Shown here: piece after piece, positions 1-12,481 of the stretch
Layout: each line of letters opens with the position of its first letter
How positions within the stretch are numbered: position 1 is the first letter of the stretch
Assembly: GCA_030844895.1 (NCBI GenBank)
Contig: CM061232.1
Location: 83,470,555 to 83,534,554, forward strand
Direction: 5' to 3'
Origin: Ambrosia x helenae
Lineage: Eukaryota > Streptophyta > Magnoliopsida > Asterales > Asteraceae
DNA: 64,000 nt
Notes under the pieces: model-generated
What the model was told of the DNA's origin: nothing
The model's input: the letters and a program-made list of their open reading frames with translations, nothing else
The model's database searches: none
Position numbers and translations under genes: made by a program

Positions 1-404
1 AAAATTGGATTTATTATGATTTAATTATGATTAAAACTAACAAAAATTGATTTAAAATATTAAATAAATGATTTTTCAGAAATAAAAATTATTTCTGAAA
101 AGCTTAATGTTATAAAAACTTAGGATAATTTTTGTAGAAATTAATAAGATCGTTTTGATATTTTAATGGATTTTTATAAATATAATAGTATAAAATTGAT
201 TTAATTATTATAAATATTAAATAAATGAATTTCAGAAAAATAAAAATTGTAAATAAAACTTTTATCTCAGATTTAATAAATATAATTTTTTTAGAATTTA
301 TAACAAGGTTTTAATAATTAAAAATGAATTTATAAGATTTAAATGTATAAGATATATATAATTGGTTTGTTTTTTTTTTAAAAAGAAATGAAATTTAGTA
401 AAAA

Positions 405-480
405 GTGTGTGCAAGCCGGGACTCGAACCCGGGTTGTCTTAGTTATAGGCATCAGTCACAACCACTTGGCCTAGGCCTGT
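405..480 (-). repeat. tRNA-like segment (SINE head or tRNA relic)
   Basis: On the minus strand there is a perfect T-arm (stem CCGGG/CCCGG, loop TTCGAGT) with a pol III B box GGTTCGAGTCC near 419-429. A weaker A-box-like TAGGCCAAGTGG lies about 40 bases upstream. There is no intact D-arm or acceptor stem, so a functional tRNA gene is unlikely. The downstream side is T-rich in the sense of this strand. Confidence 0.45.
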
Positions 481-1115
481 GGTTGTGATTGATCTCAGTT
501 TATTAAAAATAAATACTATAAGCAAAACAGTTTCTTCCCCAAATCTATTACATAAGAACCCTAGTTTCTTAATTAGACAAATTAACAACCAATTCCCACA
601 GAATCCTTAGGGCTTTTGATTGGACAATAACGAAAAACAGAAACATGTATTTAATTGAAACTTACAGCACGTGGTGGAAGACGAACGCCCGGTCAAACGA
701 ATAAGTCAAACGCGAGCAAATCACGATTTAATACGAAGTATAACCAGAAATTGGATATGGGGTTTTGATTATCGGTGTCTAGAGGTGGCGAATGAGGGTT
801 TAATTTATATAATTACGAATGGGTTATACGAATTGGAAAGTTTGACTAAGGTTTTAATAAAAACGCGTATTATGATTAATTTGTGTATCAATTAACTGCT
901 AATAGACGTGCATCATAGTCATAACAGGCCGGAAATCACGTTTCCTAAGTCAAACCATGATTAACATGAGTTAATTAGACCAATTAAAGGGTCAAAAGAA
1001 GAAAAAAAAAATATATAAACATTGTTGCTGGTCGCTGTTCGCGTGCAGGAAGAAGCAAACAGACAAGTTTAAAAAAAAGATGTTAAATATATTATGAATT
1101 GGGTTTAAACCAATA

Positions 1116-1213
1116 ATGAGTGGTGGCTCAGGTGGTGGACGTGCGTGTGAGTGTGTGTGTGTGGGAGGTCTCCGGTTCGAGCCTCAGGAGCAGCACGTTT
1201 TCTTTTTTTTTTT
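1116..1213 (+). repeat. SINE with tRNA-derived promoter
   Basis: An A box TGGCTCAGGTGG (about 1125) is followed by a GT-rich spacer and a B box GGTTCGAGCC (about 1172). The unit ends in a run of about 11 T at 1203-1213. The A-to-B spacing and order match a tRNA-derived SINE rather than a folded tRNA gene. It lies antisense within the LTR that occupies 1-1506. Confidence 0.5.
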
Positions 1214-1356
1214 GATAAGGGGGAGGCCAAGAGGGTAAGGGGGTTTGGGCCTGAGGGCTGTTGGGCTGGGTGAGGGTGTGGGCTGGGCCGAGTTTAAAGA
1301 AAGGGTGGGTTAATTTGTGTTGTGGGCTTAACATAATTGAACAAATCTTATAATTA

Positions 1357-1359
<3 letters not shown>

Positions 1360-1410
<51 letters not shown>
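1360..1410. repeat. Compound microsatellite (TTA)n(TA)n
   Basis: About ten TTA units run directly into about ten TA units. It lies inside the minus-strand LTR near its terminus. Confidence 0.9.
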
Positions 1411-1506
1411 TAATTATCATTGTATAGGGGTTCAAAATATCACCAAAAATAATAGGGCTTGTCGTTTTAATCCGTAACGTATAAATAGTTAAATGCGAAA
1501 TGTTAC

Positions 1507-3624
1507 ACATGTCGATCCCGCCAAGATCGAAGCAATCAAGAATTGGGACGCCCCTAGAACTCCTACTGAAGTACGACAATTTCTTGGCCTTGCGGGTTAC
1601 TACAGAAGGTTCATCGAGAACTTTTCTAAGATAGCACAGTCTTTAACCATGCTAACCCAAAAGGATAAGAAGTTCGAATGGACAGAAAAGCAGGAAGCAG
1701 CGTTTCAATTGCTAAAGGATAAGTTATGTGGCGCCCCGATACTATCACTCCCCGATGGTACGGAAGACTTCGTGGTTTACTGTGACGCCTCTCACCAGGG
1801 ATTGGGTTGTGTATTGATGCAGCGAGAGAAGGTCATAGCCTATGCTTCCAGACAGCTAAAACTTCACGAGAAGAATTACACCACACATGATCTGGAATTA
1901 GGAGCCGTGGTATTCGCGCTCAAGATATGGAGACATTATCTGTACGGAACCAAGTGTACAATCTTCACTGATCATAAAAGTTTGCAGCACATCTTTGACC
2001 AAAAGGAATTGAACATGCGACAACGGCGATGGGTCGAATTATTGAACGATTACGATTGTGAGATAAAGTACCATCCCGGGAAGGCAAACGTTGTAGCCGA
2101 CGCCTTGAGTCGCAAGGAACGGGTTAAGCCATTGCGTGTCCGAGCTTTGGGTCTAACCATCCACACGAACCTGACTGACCGGATTCGTGAAGCTCAAACT
2201 AACGCTCTTAAACCCGAGAATGTCAAAGGTGAAAGATTGCGGAAGATGGTTGATTCACTGGAGTCAAAAGCGGATCAAGCTCTGTATTTCATGAATAGAA
2301 TTTGGGTACCAGTGTACGGTGGATTGCGTGAACTGGTATTAGCCGAAGCCCACAGTTCGCGATATTCGGTTCACCCTGGAGCAGACAAGATGTTCCATGA
2401 TTTAAAGGAATTTTACTGGTGGCCAAATTTCAAGAGGGATATAGCGGCGTATGTTGCGCGATGTTTGACTTGCGCGAAGGTCAAGGCCGAGCATCAGAGA
2501 CCATCCGGTTTGCTCCAGCAACCGGAAATACCAGAATGGAAATGGGAAAGGATTACTATGGATTTCATTACCAAGTTGCCCAGGACAACAAACGGCCATG
2601 ACATGATCTGGGTAATCGTTGATCGATTGACAAAATCTGCACACTTCCTCCCAATTCGCGAAACGGATAAGTTGGAGAAACTGACCCGTTTGTATATTAA
2701 GGAAGTTGTGTCGAAGCACGGTGTACCTATTTCCATCATCTCCGATCGAGATAGTCGTTTCACCTCAAGATTTTGGGAAAGTTTGAATGAAGCCCTCGGT
2801 ACTCGCCTTGACATGAGTACCGCATATCATCCACAAACCGATGGTCAGAGTGAACGGACCATCCAGACCTTGGAAGATATGCTACGGGCATGCGCAATCG
2901 ATTTCAGCGGAAATTGGGATACACACTTGCCACTGGTAGAGTTTTCGTATAACAACAGTTACCACACAAGCATTCAAGCTGCACCTTTTGAAGTTCTATA
3001 TGGACGCAAGTGTAGATCGCCTCTATGTTGGGCCGAAGTTGGCGAAAAGCAACTTACCGGGCCCGAAATTGTTCAAGAAACGACGGATAAGGTCTTTCTG
3101 ATAAGAGAACGTCTCAAAGCGGCACGTGACCGACAGAAAAGCTACGCAGACATGAGGAGGAAGCCTTTGGAATTTCAAGTCGGAGACAGGGTCCTACTAA
3201 AGGTGTCACCTTGGAAAGGTGTCGCACGCTTTGGGAAGCGCGGAAAACTAAACCCACGATATGTTGGACCATTTGAAATCCTGTCCAGAGTAGGCCCCGT
3301 AGCATACAAGCTCAAGTTACCACAAGAACTTAACGGTGTACATGACACGTTCCACGTGTCGAACTTGAAAAAGTGCTTATCCGACGAAACCCTCATCATC
3401 CCCGCAGACGAAATCCACATTGACGACTAGTTACACTTCATCGAAGAGCCAATTGAAGTAACCGATTGGAAGGTCCAAAAGCTAAGACGCAGTAAGATCA
3501 GGTTGGTCAAAGTGCGTTGGAATGCCAAACGTGAACCGAGTTCACGTGGGAAAGGCTGGACCGGATGAAGCAAAAGTATCCCGCCCTATTCGAGAAGACC
3601 CCTATACCGGAGAGCTCGAAGTGA
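1507..3624 (+). pseudogene. pol: Tekay 1 pol: RT end, RNase H, integrase, chromodomain
   Basis: An open frame from the interrupted codon at 1507 encodes the end of the RT connection region, RNase H (Cys-Asp-Ala-Ser near 1780, Asp-Leu-Glu-Leu near 1890, Thr-Asp-His-Lys near 1965), then integrase. The integrase has an N-terminal HHCC zinc region (about 2340-2490) and catalytic DDE signature blocks (Met-Asp-Phe near 2560, Ser-Asp-Arg-Asp near 2742, Gln-Ser-Glu-Arg near 2845). A TAG at 3428 precedes the chromodomain. The chromodomain itself can be followed to about 3624 only by changing frame near 3538, where bases are missing relative to Tekay 2. Compared with Tekay 2 the residues are mostly conserved. 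The copy is dead: one stop, one frameshift and no 5' half. Confidence 0.9.
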
Positions 3625-3646
3625 ATTCCGGGACGGAATTCTCTTA

Positions 3647-3658
3647 ACGGGGGGAGAA
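3647..3658 (+). other. Polypurine tract of Tekay 1
   Basis: A purine run with six consecutive G residues ends directly before the LTR start TGTAACAACCGG. It is preceded by a GGGACGGAATTC context that matches the GGGACGAAAATTC context ahead of the Tekay 2 LTR. Confidence 0.85.
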
Positions 3659-6600
3659 TGTAACAACCGGCAAAATTAAGGTAATCCCGTACTAATTAAC
3701 TAAACGCAATTAACGTAATTAACCGTAATTATGTGCTGATTTTTTAATTGAGGCCTTAGAAAGATAGAAGTTCCCAAATAATGCATAGGAATGCATAAGT
3801 TTAATAGCAAAGCGTGATAGGATCATGCGCAAGCAAAACTATCCGGTATGGACGCTGGCGATTACCCGGTAAAACTTAAATAAGCGAAACGAACTCCGGA
3901 CACCCGGAATATAAAATAAATAATATTTTCACAAAATATAATGAGTTTTGGAAACCCAAAGCCATACGTGAAAGCTTATTGTAAAAATCTCCCGGTAATG
4001 AATAAAGTGCGCGTACCGCACCCGATACGCGCGTAGCACGAAATTTCACCCGGCAAAAGCCGAAATAAATTATCAGTAATTTAACTGGGCAAAATTTAAT
4101 GAATATTAACGGTATTTTAATATTTAGGTAACCCACGGTTAAAACCCAAGAAATACCCGGGCGGTACCCGAAAGAAATTAACTTAAGCATATTATGGAGT
4201 AATATTTAGCAAAGTGGACCCCACCAACCACCCTATAGGGGCCGGCCAAGGGCCCACACAAGTAAAAGATTACTTGAGTTTTTCTTGTAAAAATCCATAA
4301 TATTATTGCAAATGATTAGATTGCATGTAAAGTTATTGGGTAGAAGATTAACCAACTCACCTCTCCCTCTCTCTCTAAACTCGGCCCAAACACCCTCCCA
4401 CTTAATCCCCAAGATTTTTAAATATCTCTCACAAATCTTCCATAATATCACTCAAAGATCATCAACCAATCCAAGCAAGATACACTTGATCTTTGGAAGA
4501 TTGAGAAAGATAATATAACCACTTGAAGAACACTTGAAGAAATCACAAAAATTCTTCCCCTCCTTCCTCTTGTTGGCCGTAGGTTTGCACCTCCCCACCA
4601 ACATCTCTCTTTCAATTTTTATACCTCTAAATCATCTCTAAATCATCATTATTCAAAACCCCTTTTGTGTGTTCAAGAGTTTGGAGCATAACCCACTTGG
4701 AAGAACACATTAAACCTCACCCAAATCCAAGATCTTTGTCTTCCCTAGCCTTGAGCTAGTAGTAAGTCTTACATTGTTTTATTACTTGAATGTTCATGTT
4801 TTGTGCTATGAAAGCAAGTTGTACATTAATGGGTAATAAAATGGATTTTATAAAGATAATGGGTTTTGTTAGAATAAAAATGGAAGAATAATAATAACAT
4901 TGATGAATCTTGGATTTATATTAATAAATGTAATGTTTGAAGAAATGATGATGAAATGCACATACACTTGAGAAAAATGATGATTTGGGTATAATTAATG
5001 AGAAGGACTTGAATGAGATAGAAGATGATTTTAATCATCATAGAATGATATATTAATGTCAAAAAGATATTAAAATGGGTTAGATAGTCATAGGTGAAAA
5101 AGTCCCATCTTCAAAGTCCACTCACTTGGATGAGTGAAAAATGGGTATTTTGGATGAAAATATGGAATAAACATGTTAATGACATCTAGGATGGATTAGA
5201 AGATTATTAAAGGTGAAAAGAAGTAAAAACAACTAAGCATTAAGAAAATGGTTCTTCAAAGTCCACTAAAGTGGAAGAAAAATATTAACTTTGAAAGTTA
5301 GGGTGAAAAATGCAACAATTATAAGTTAAAGGACTAATATGGCAACTTTGGAAGTTGAGGGACTAAAATAAATATTTTGGAAACTATTAGTCCAAAAACA
5401 CAATAATGGAAAGTTTGGTGTCAAAAGGGTAAGTAATAATTTTACAAGGTTGATTTGGTAAATACTAGTAACATACTTGGGCATTTTGTGTAAAAAGTGT
5501 ACTTTTATAAAAGGGAAGTTTTATAAAAATAAAAGGAGTAACACAAGGATTTTATAAAATAAGATTTTATAAAATAAAGACTTGGGAAGACTTGTACAAA
5601 AATAGGATACTTTTATATAAATGGGAATATAAAAGTATCGAAAACATTTTTGGGTAACAAGTTGGACAAGTTGGGCTAAAACGTACAAAGTATATTTTTC
5701 CAAGAAATGAACGTTCGGAATCGGAAGTAGGAACAATATTTCCATGAGGACGCGCAATGGAAATAAATATGAAAAACGCTAACTAACGAACTTAGTTACA
5801 CGAACCAACGTAAACGGACATATAAGAAAAATGCCATTACGACAAGATAAAAATATACATATATATTTTAAGGAAATAAAATATATATAACAAGGGTGAA
5901 ACGTGCGAAACACTTTCCTAAGTGTAGAAAGAATATTCGTGGGAAAGGAAAAACACAACGTAACGAATTAAAAAAAAAAACGCTAAACGACACATGAACT
6001 TAACAGGTAGTATCCGCGCGAGGGTATATGTACATATGCTCGTTTTCGACGGAATTCTAGTATATCTATTTGAATGGGAAAATAGATATGCGAGAAGGAA
6101 AACCGAGACGAGTAGGTGAAATATATCTACAAACGTGTGAATACCGACAAGATCCTAGTACATTTATTTAAATGGGAAAATAAATGTATGGTGTGGTGAG
6201 TCTAGTCGGGCGTTAAGAATATATTACCAAACGACAAGAACTTAGCATATTTATTTAAATGGGAAAATAAATATGTGGCAATGTGAGTCGGGTCGGATAA
6301 GAAGAAATCACATTATATCGAGCGAAACGATCCTAAGTATAATTATTTAAATGGGAAAATAATTATACGTTGGGTAGAGACGTGTCGAGTATAATATTGT
6401 ACAAGTCATAAAGAATATTAATAAGAATAATATATGACTTGTAAGGAAAGGGTAATCCATCGCCATTGAACCTAGGATACGAAACTATTAAACGGGAATT
6501 GGGATAAAGACGTGGTCGGGAAGTTGGGTGTACAACTTGCCAAGGCATATACACCGTAGGTGTAGTGACTTACACGCCTAGAACAATTGTAGGTGCGGGA

Positions 6601-7399
6601 TCACAAACTTTACTATTTTCTTCTTTGAGCCGAGCACAGTTACAGGTGAGTCTCACGGCCCCATTTCTAAACTATTTAACGTTTTTACGGGGGAAAGATA
6701 TGTTGGGATTGTATGACGGGTTGGATACTTGAGTAAAGATCGCCACTCGGGGTTGAGACCTCCCCACTATAATCATTAATTCAGGAAAGAGAAACCAAAG
6801 GAATATTTGGATAGTACTATTGGTGCCTGACAAGGCCCACCCCTAATCGATAGCGTCGATCATGCATCGGCGTATGCCTGGGGTGCACGTATTCTGAAAT
6901 CAAGTCGTAGAAATACCGAGTAACGACTTGGGGCGGGGGCATTATTAATTGTCTTGGTTTGGTTATAGGCTCAAGTAAATTGTAGGACTTTGCAACTCCT
7001 ATAAATGTCATAACAAGGATATTCCCACTTAATAAATTTTTATTAAATCAAAACCTGTGAACTCACCAATATTTATATATTAACGATTTTCAAACATATC
7101 TTTCAGGTAATTGAATGATGGAGGTTAGCATGGCGAGCAGGGTCGGGGGTATCTCCAAGTTGGGCGTTGGGAATGTCGTAAAAGGGTCTCATCTCTTTAT
7201 TCCATGGACTTAGGGATAAAGGGAGGAGCCTCCTTATTAATTTCAAAAACAATTTATAATTATGTACGGATAATTTGACATGATTATTGGCATTGAATAA
7301 ATGCCCGTTTGTTCAATTACTATTGTGGTTTGCATAAATCTTGGCTTAATACTTTTGAACCGTCGCGCCACGTGTTTCCGCCATAGGCGTGGTGAGACA
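3659..7399 (+). repeat. 3' LTR of Tekay 1
   Basis: It starts TGTAACAACCGGCAAAATTA and ends near GTGAGACA at 7399, where copia A coding sequence begins. Patches match the Tekay 2 LTR in the same order: the GGTGAGTCTCACGGCCCC block (about 6644), the ACGGGGGAAAGATATG block (about 6687) and the CCTGTGAACTCACCA block (about 7055). No gene lies inside. ORFs seen here are short and unlike any family I know. A hairpin array occupies 5606-6368. Confidence 0.8.
5606..6368 (+). repeat. Array of hairpins with constant AAATGGGA-type loop
   Basis: At least five near-perfect inverted repeats share an 8-base loop AAATGGGA or GAATGGGA. Their positions are 5606-5639 (13 bp stem), 6062-6089 (10 bp), 6159-6188 (11 bp), 6246-6275 (11 bp) and 6337-6368 (12 bp). 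The last four recur about every 90 bases with similar flanks (for example a GACAAGA-like stretch before the stem). Another related hairpin with a different loop lies near 5855-5895. Stem sequences differ between copies on both arms together, so pairing is kept. Confidence 0.85.
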
Positions 7400-8895
7400 T
7401 CATAAGTGTCAGAAGTTTGGACACTTTGCTAGAGAGTGTAGAAGCTCTAACTTTAACCAATCACAGTCTGGAAATCAATCAAACCCTAGTTACAATAGGA
7501 ATTTTGGAACACAGGGAAGTGCACATTTTTTTATAGGCATACGCTCCACAAATCAAATATGTGCCACAAATACAATATATACAGATGCTTGCTCATCAAC
7601 AGCAGAGCCAACAACAGATGCCTTCCATTTCTGCTGCTTAACAACCTCCACAAGCTCAACAACCCACTCAACAAAGTCTTTTCACAAATGGGTATGTTGA
7701 CTGGAGCAGTCTTCCTTTTGATACAACAGAATGCAGTCCTGATGCAGACAACAAAATGTTTGACATCAACTGGGGTGAACCTGATAATGGCAGAAAGAAC
7801 TTTGCCTTAATGACTTTTGAGGGATGCTCCTCTAATGTTGTCTTATCACAGGTATCTAAAGAGTCTCTTTTAAAACTTTGCTCAAAATCATGCAAAGAAT
7901 CATTTGCTTTAATAAGAGAGACCAATGTGCATCTACAAGGCAAGGCAAATAACTCTGAAAGAAAATACACTCAACTAAAATGTGTTTTAGAAAGAAAACT
8001 TGCTTCAAAAACAAAAGAAATTTCTAAATTGACTAATAATGCTATTGAAACCCAAGCACAGGTAAAAAGCATGATAGAAAACCTAGGAAATGTCAAAAAA
8101 AGAGCTTGCTGACACCAAGGTTGATTGTGAAAATTGGGTGGAGTCATGTAGGGGTTACCAAATGCTGCCTAACAAACAAACAAACATCATCAAATGTTAA
8201 GTTTAGCCTTGGGTACAATCACACAGAATCACCAACTAATTTTACTCTCAAAACTGGTGATGATTGGGAGTAGAATAGTTCAAACTTCTGATATGAAAGA
8301 CTGCACATCTTTTTATCAGAACTTTCGTAAAAGTGAAAAAGAAAGTCCTACAGAAGTAGAAATAATTGACATTGACTCATCAGTAGTTTCATCTACATTA
8401 GGAGTTGAGACCTTGAAAACTGCTGATAACCAAATTCTAAATTAATCAACTGTTAGTACTTTGCCTTCCAAAACTCCTGAAAATTTAAAAGGAAAGGCAA
8501 AATCATGTGAAATTTGTGGTCTGTTTAACCACAAAACAAAATTTTGTAGATATAGAAACGGAAATCAGTACAACAAGAAAATTTTACAACTGGTTGTGGG
8601 AAAACAAATCAAACAAGATTATGAAAACACTTTTTATCCCATCAAACAACAACCAAGTAACACCTTTTCTCAGAGAAAGATTAAATTTCAACCACAGTCT
8701 TCCTCTCAAAATTCTTTTTCAGTAGTTAGACCAAAACCTTCAGCAGTTTCACAAACTGCTAAGGTAAAAGATTTGATAAATTTGGTTGAACTTCTGATGA
8801 CCAAAGTTGATGGTGAACCTCAAATAGGTCCCACCATTGTTCTTAACAATAAATCCATTGCCAAAAAGACACGAATTTCTAAAATTGGTCCATAA
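7400..8895 (+). pseudogene. gag: Copia A gag C-terminal part and linker
   Basis: A CCHC zinc knuckle (Cys-His-Lys-Cys type; the first Cys is lost at the Tekay junction) lies at 7400-7440. It is followed by a Gln/Asn-rich stretch and then a lysine-rich, probably coiled-coil region at 7756-8112. A second Cys-X2-Cys-type motif (Cys-Glu-Ile-Cys, about 8510) is followed by a basic region to 8895. The frames change several times and contain stops near 8110, 8443 and 8893. It would package RNA in a working element; here it is a relic. Confidence 0.7.
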
Positions 8896-8976
8896 CAAAC
8901 TGCACTATTTCTGTTCTCAAGAGTAGACCCAAAGCCAAATTGGCTTAGGTTCCTAAATCTAGCTAATCTACTCTTT

Positions 8977-10926
8977 GTGCAGAGGGTCTACAGAGGTCTA
9001 AATAGAATTTGGTATGTTGATAGTGGAGGCTCAATGCACATGACAGGATGCATGTACCTGATCAACAATTTCATAAGTCAAAGAGAAGGATATGTGTCCT
9101 TTGGGAACAATGCCAAGGGATATGTGCTAGGATATGTCAATGTATCCTCAAGAAAAATGTAGTTTAACAAGGTCAATCTGGTTGAAAACCTTGAGTACAA
9201 CTTGCTAAGTGTTTCACAAATGTGTGATAAAGTATATTCTTCCTTTTTCACCAAAACAGCATGCAATATCATATCACCAGAAGGCCATAAGTTGATAGAG
9301 AAGATCATTGTAGATCATACTTTGCTGATAGCTAAAAGATGTGGCAATGTCTATGCAGTGGACATTGAAAAAGATAAAGTACTGAACAACACTGCCTGTT
9401 TCTTCTCAAAGGCATCAACTTCAGAGACAGACCTTTGGCATAGGAGACTTGGCCATGTGAAATTTACAACCATAAATAAAGTCACAAAAATGATCTTGGT
9501 CAGAGGTCTACCCTTGAAGGTATACCAGTGTCAAGAACATTGTGTATCCTGTCTTAAGGGAAAACAACATAAGTCCTCCTATAAGTCTATTGAAGAATAA
9601 AAAACAACTGCATGTCTTCAACTACTCCATATGTACTTATTTGGACCAGTCAAAATCACGAGCCTTGGTAAGAAGAAGTACTGCTTAGTCATCATTGATG
9701 ACTACTCAAGATTCACATGGGTCTTCTTCTTATTTTCCAAGGATGAGGCAACTGAAATTATCAACTTCTTCATTCTACAAGTATAGAAACAATATTCTCT
9801 CTCTGTCAAAGTCACAAGAAGTGACAATGGGACAGAGTTCAGAAACAAAACTCTGGATGAATTTTGTTTGTCTAAAGGGATTGTTAGACAATTCAGCATT
9901 CCCAGAACTCCTGAACAAAATGGTGTGGTAGAAAGGAAGAACATAACGTTGATTGAAGCAGCAAGAACTATGTTAGCTGATTCAGGCCTACCTCTTTATT
10001 TTTGGGCTGAAGCAGTCAACACAGCTTGTTATGTTCCAAATAGAGTCTTAATCACCAAGAGACATTCTAAAACTGCATATCAAATTCTTCATGGCATTAA
10101 GCCCCTATCTCCTTTTTCAGGGCTTTTGGATGTCAATGTTTTATCCTCAACATCAAAGACTCTATTTCAACGTTTGTTGCTAAAGTTGATTAAGGTTACT
10201 TTCTTGGTTATTTTTCCACTAGAAAAGCCTACAAGGTATTCAATTCCAGAACCAAGATAGTTGAAGAAACACTGAATGTCAAGTTCAATGAGTCAAAACA
10301 TGCACTCATTCCAGCACATCCTGCTGAACTCTTTGACCTTGATAGTTTTAATTTCTGACCTGAAAAGACTATTACTTCATCTAGACCCACTTATTATGGT
10401 GATCAAGGGTTTAATGATGATGGTCCTCCATCATGGACTCCTCATACCGTCATCAAATCAACTTTCAAACCATCAGAAGTTCCTCAAACTTCTGATTCAA
10501 CACTTACTGATGAACAAACTCAAACTTCTGATTCAGCTCCTACAACTACTGAAGATGTTCAAACAACTGAACCAAATATTATTAACCTCGGTGGTTTGTT
10601 TGAAGAAGTCCAAAAGCCTACTCCCATCAGTGGTTTACAACAACTAATTGAACACAAAGATCACCCATTGGATCAAATCATGGGTGATATTGCCTCAGGG
10701 TAATTACAAGAAACCAGATATCCAACTTCTGCTTATTCTCAGCATTCATTTCTCAGTTGGAACCAAAGAAATATCAGGAAGCCCTCAAAGACAACTGTTA
10801 GGTTGAAGCAATGGAAGATGAACTACTACAGTTCAAAAAGCAACAGGTTTGGGAAATTTGTCCCTTACCTGCAAATAAACAACCAATTGGAACAAGATGG
10901 GTTTTTAGAAACAAACAAGATGAAGC
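8977..10926 (+). pseudogene. pol: Copia A pol, first part: protease, integrase, start of RT
   Basis: The protease core Asp-Ser-Gly lies near 9017, with the usual Ser/Arg positions changed. A gag-pre-integrase region with a HHCC zinc domain spans 9430-9590. Integrase follows with Asp-Asp-Tyr-Ser (about 9698), Arg-Ser-Asp-Asn-Gly (about 9820) and Gln-Asn-Gly-Val-Val-Glu-Arg (about 9915). From 10260 a Ser/Thr/Pro-rich linker leads into the RT start (Trp-Val-Phe-Arg-Asn-Lys) that stops at 10926, exactly where copia B begins. There are stop codons near 9160, 9598, 9784, 10360 and 10700 plus frame changes. Confidence 0.85.
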
Positions 10927-11439
10927 TGTATGAGATGTATGGATCGTATAAACAACAAAGAATGATCAAACAAGTTTGCTTTAGGTGCGGAATCCCTAAA
11001 ACAATCACAAAATAATAGTCAAACAGATCAAAACACGTAAATCATCATTTCAAAGCTTTTTCATTAATTAGAAACTCAATTACATGTTTGCAGATTGAAA
11101 CAAACAGGGTAAGAACGTGAATTAAGCTAAATAAACTTCTAGAGAGAGAATCAGAAAGTGGAGGGAATAATATGACTCAAAGTTACATTCAAAAAATCAG
11201 CTTGACTATTTATAGACTGCACATTCGCCTAAATAGTTCGTGCGAATGTGCAGGTTCGACCAAACCAACTGGTCGAACCAAGCCATACATAAAAGCTATT
11301 CTACATTCGTCCAAAATCCACTCATTCGCACCTTTTGATTCTCCTTCGACCAAACAGTTTTCTTCCTTCGCACCTTCGACATTTCACAAAACAAGTTTAT
11401 TGAACAATCCGAAGCACTAGTCGCACAACTGCATCTACA
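10927..11439 (-). repeat. 3' LTR of copia B
   Basis: On the plus strand it starts TGTATGAGATG and ends GCATCTACA; the other copy is at 25343-25853. A TATAAATA box (minus strand, about 11206-11213) is preceded in transcription order by two adjacent hairpins: a 10 bp stem TGCACATTCG/CGAATGTGCA (11218-11227 with 11243-11252) and a 9 bp stem GGTTCGACC/GGTCGAACC (11253-11261 with 11271-11279). Confidence 0.95.
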
Positions 11440-11451
11440 AACTCCCCCTCG
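11440..11451 (-). other. Polypurine tract of copia B
   Basis: On the minus strand TCGAGGGGGAGTT abuts the LTR start TGTAGATGC. This fixes the element orientation. Confidence 0.9.
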
Positions 11452-11515
11452 ACTATTGCTTGGATTGTTGTCGACGTTGTTCGTCCATTCTGATGTTCAT
11501 CAACTTGATATGTCG

Positions 11516-12392
11516 CTAAATCTTCTGTTCTCTAGTCAATACCGGTTCCTGAAATTGTTTTGACTTTGTCTTTTTCACTTCAGGCACCTTCTGTTTCTCT
11601 ACAAACTTCCCGAGCTTCTCGTCATAGTCACAACCAGCGTTTATATCATACGCAAAGCACAGAAATACCACACGTTGGTATTTTCCTGCTTGTTCAGCAT
11701 CCTTCATATGAACAGTTGATTAACCACATGGGATCAAAAATGTGTATCTTCTTGAAGTTCTTTTCTCCGTCTTTCAGTACAATCACAGCCTCTGCTATCT
11801 TCCAATCATAATACCACCAAATGAAGTCTTTAGCGAAGTGTTGTGGAATTGGCAACAAAGGAATCTTTTTCAACACTCGCGGTGGCTTGTACTTTAACGT
11901 CACCTTGGGCATTCCAGTAATCATATCAATATCCTTTTTATGAACAATTCGTTTCGGATATTGTGGTTCAAATAAATCCCACTTGGTTCGGCTTTCTCTC
12001 GTTATCTTTTCAGCAAAGTATGTAATCTGACTATTTGACGCTCCCGTTAAATGGTGACGACAAATATCACGAATAGCCCAATAAGGAAGAGTCTTCAAAT
12101 GATGAAACTTATCAAAATATAAGATCCCCTTCTCCCACTTCACTGCTATGCATCTCAGTTGCTTAATAAACTTCCAGGCCAATGCACGACCTTTGAAAAT
12201 CCCACTGTGAAGTTTATAAAAGCTACCTTGTACTTCAGCTTTCGGACGGTTATTTTCTTTCTCTTTCAATTTCCTCAAAAACTCCTTCAAACTATCAGAT
12301 TGCTCGAACCGTGGTTTATCATGCCCTTTGAATATCTCATCTTCAAACACTTTACTCTTCTCCTTAGCCAGTTTCTCGGCCTGGTTTAGCAC
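11516..12392 (-). pseudogene. C-terminal part of copia B third ORF, frameshifted
   Basis: Two overlapping frames (12392-11694 and 11707-11516) continue the third ORF after its stop at 12482. The bridging 90 bases are also open in the first frame except for a stop near 12390. The product is basic and Trp/Tyr-rich, including a Val-Lys-Trp block followed by Leu-Lys-Thr-Leu-Pro-Tyr-Trp and Arg-His-His-Leu. The copia A third ORF has a similarly placed Val-Lys-Trp block near its end (about 31335), followed by an acidic/Leu stretch, so this C-terminal domain is probably common to both. No function is known to me. Confidence 0.65.
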
Positions 12393-12481
12393 ATCCCATC
12401 AGAAAATCCAGGAAATCCACAATCTTGATTATTCTTGAAATATTGTGGATATTCCTCACTTGTTATATCTTCCATTTCAAC

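Larger units (their letters stand above)
1..1506 (-). mobile_element. Terminal part of a minus-strand LTR retrotransposon inserted in Tekay 1
   Basis: Read on the minus strand, an LTR-like terminus TGTAACATTT begins at 1506. Immediately to its right, CATGT (1507-1511) continues a Tekay pol codon series (His-Val-Asp-Pro), so the element was inserted inside that gene and CATGT is the likely target-site copy. The rest, down to position 1, is AT-rich and non-coding with no credible ORF. It carries two tRNA-like SINE heads and a TTA/TA microsatellite. The element at 62505-64000 starts with the same TGTAACATTT and has a tRNA-like segment at a similar distance from its start, so both may be one family. 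The other terminus lies outside the window. Confidence 0.6.
1507..7399 (+). mobile_element. Tekay/Del-type Ty3/gypsy retrotransposon 1, left part missing
   Basis: This is the right part of a plant chromovirus: C-terminal reverse transcriptase, RNase H, integrase and a broken chromodomain, then a polypurine tract and a 3.7 kb 3' LTR. Its left part is cut off by the insertion at 1506 and presumably continues outside the window. The LTR ends at about 7399, directly against a copia gag zinc-knuckle reading frame, so this element was itself inserted into copia A. It is related to Tekay element 2 at 48-59 kb (same domain order, same LTR start pattern and PPT context) but clearly diverged. Confidence 0.85.

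Noticed and set aside
405..480. Functional tRNA gene
   Set aside because: The T-arm is perfect but the D-arm and acceptor stem do not fold.
671..895. 74-codon ORF
   Set aside because: No family resemblance, AT-rich non-coding LTR context.
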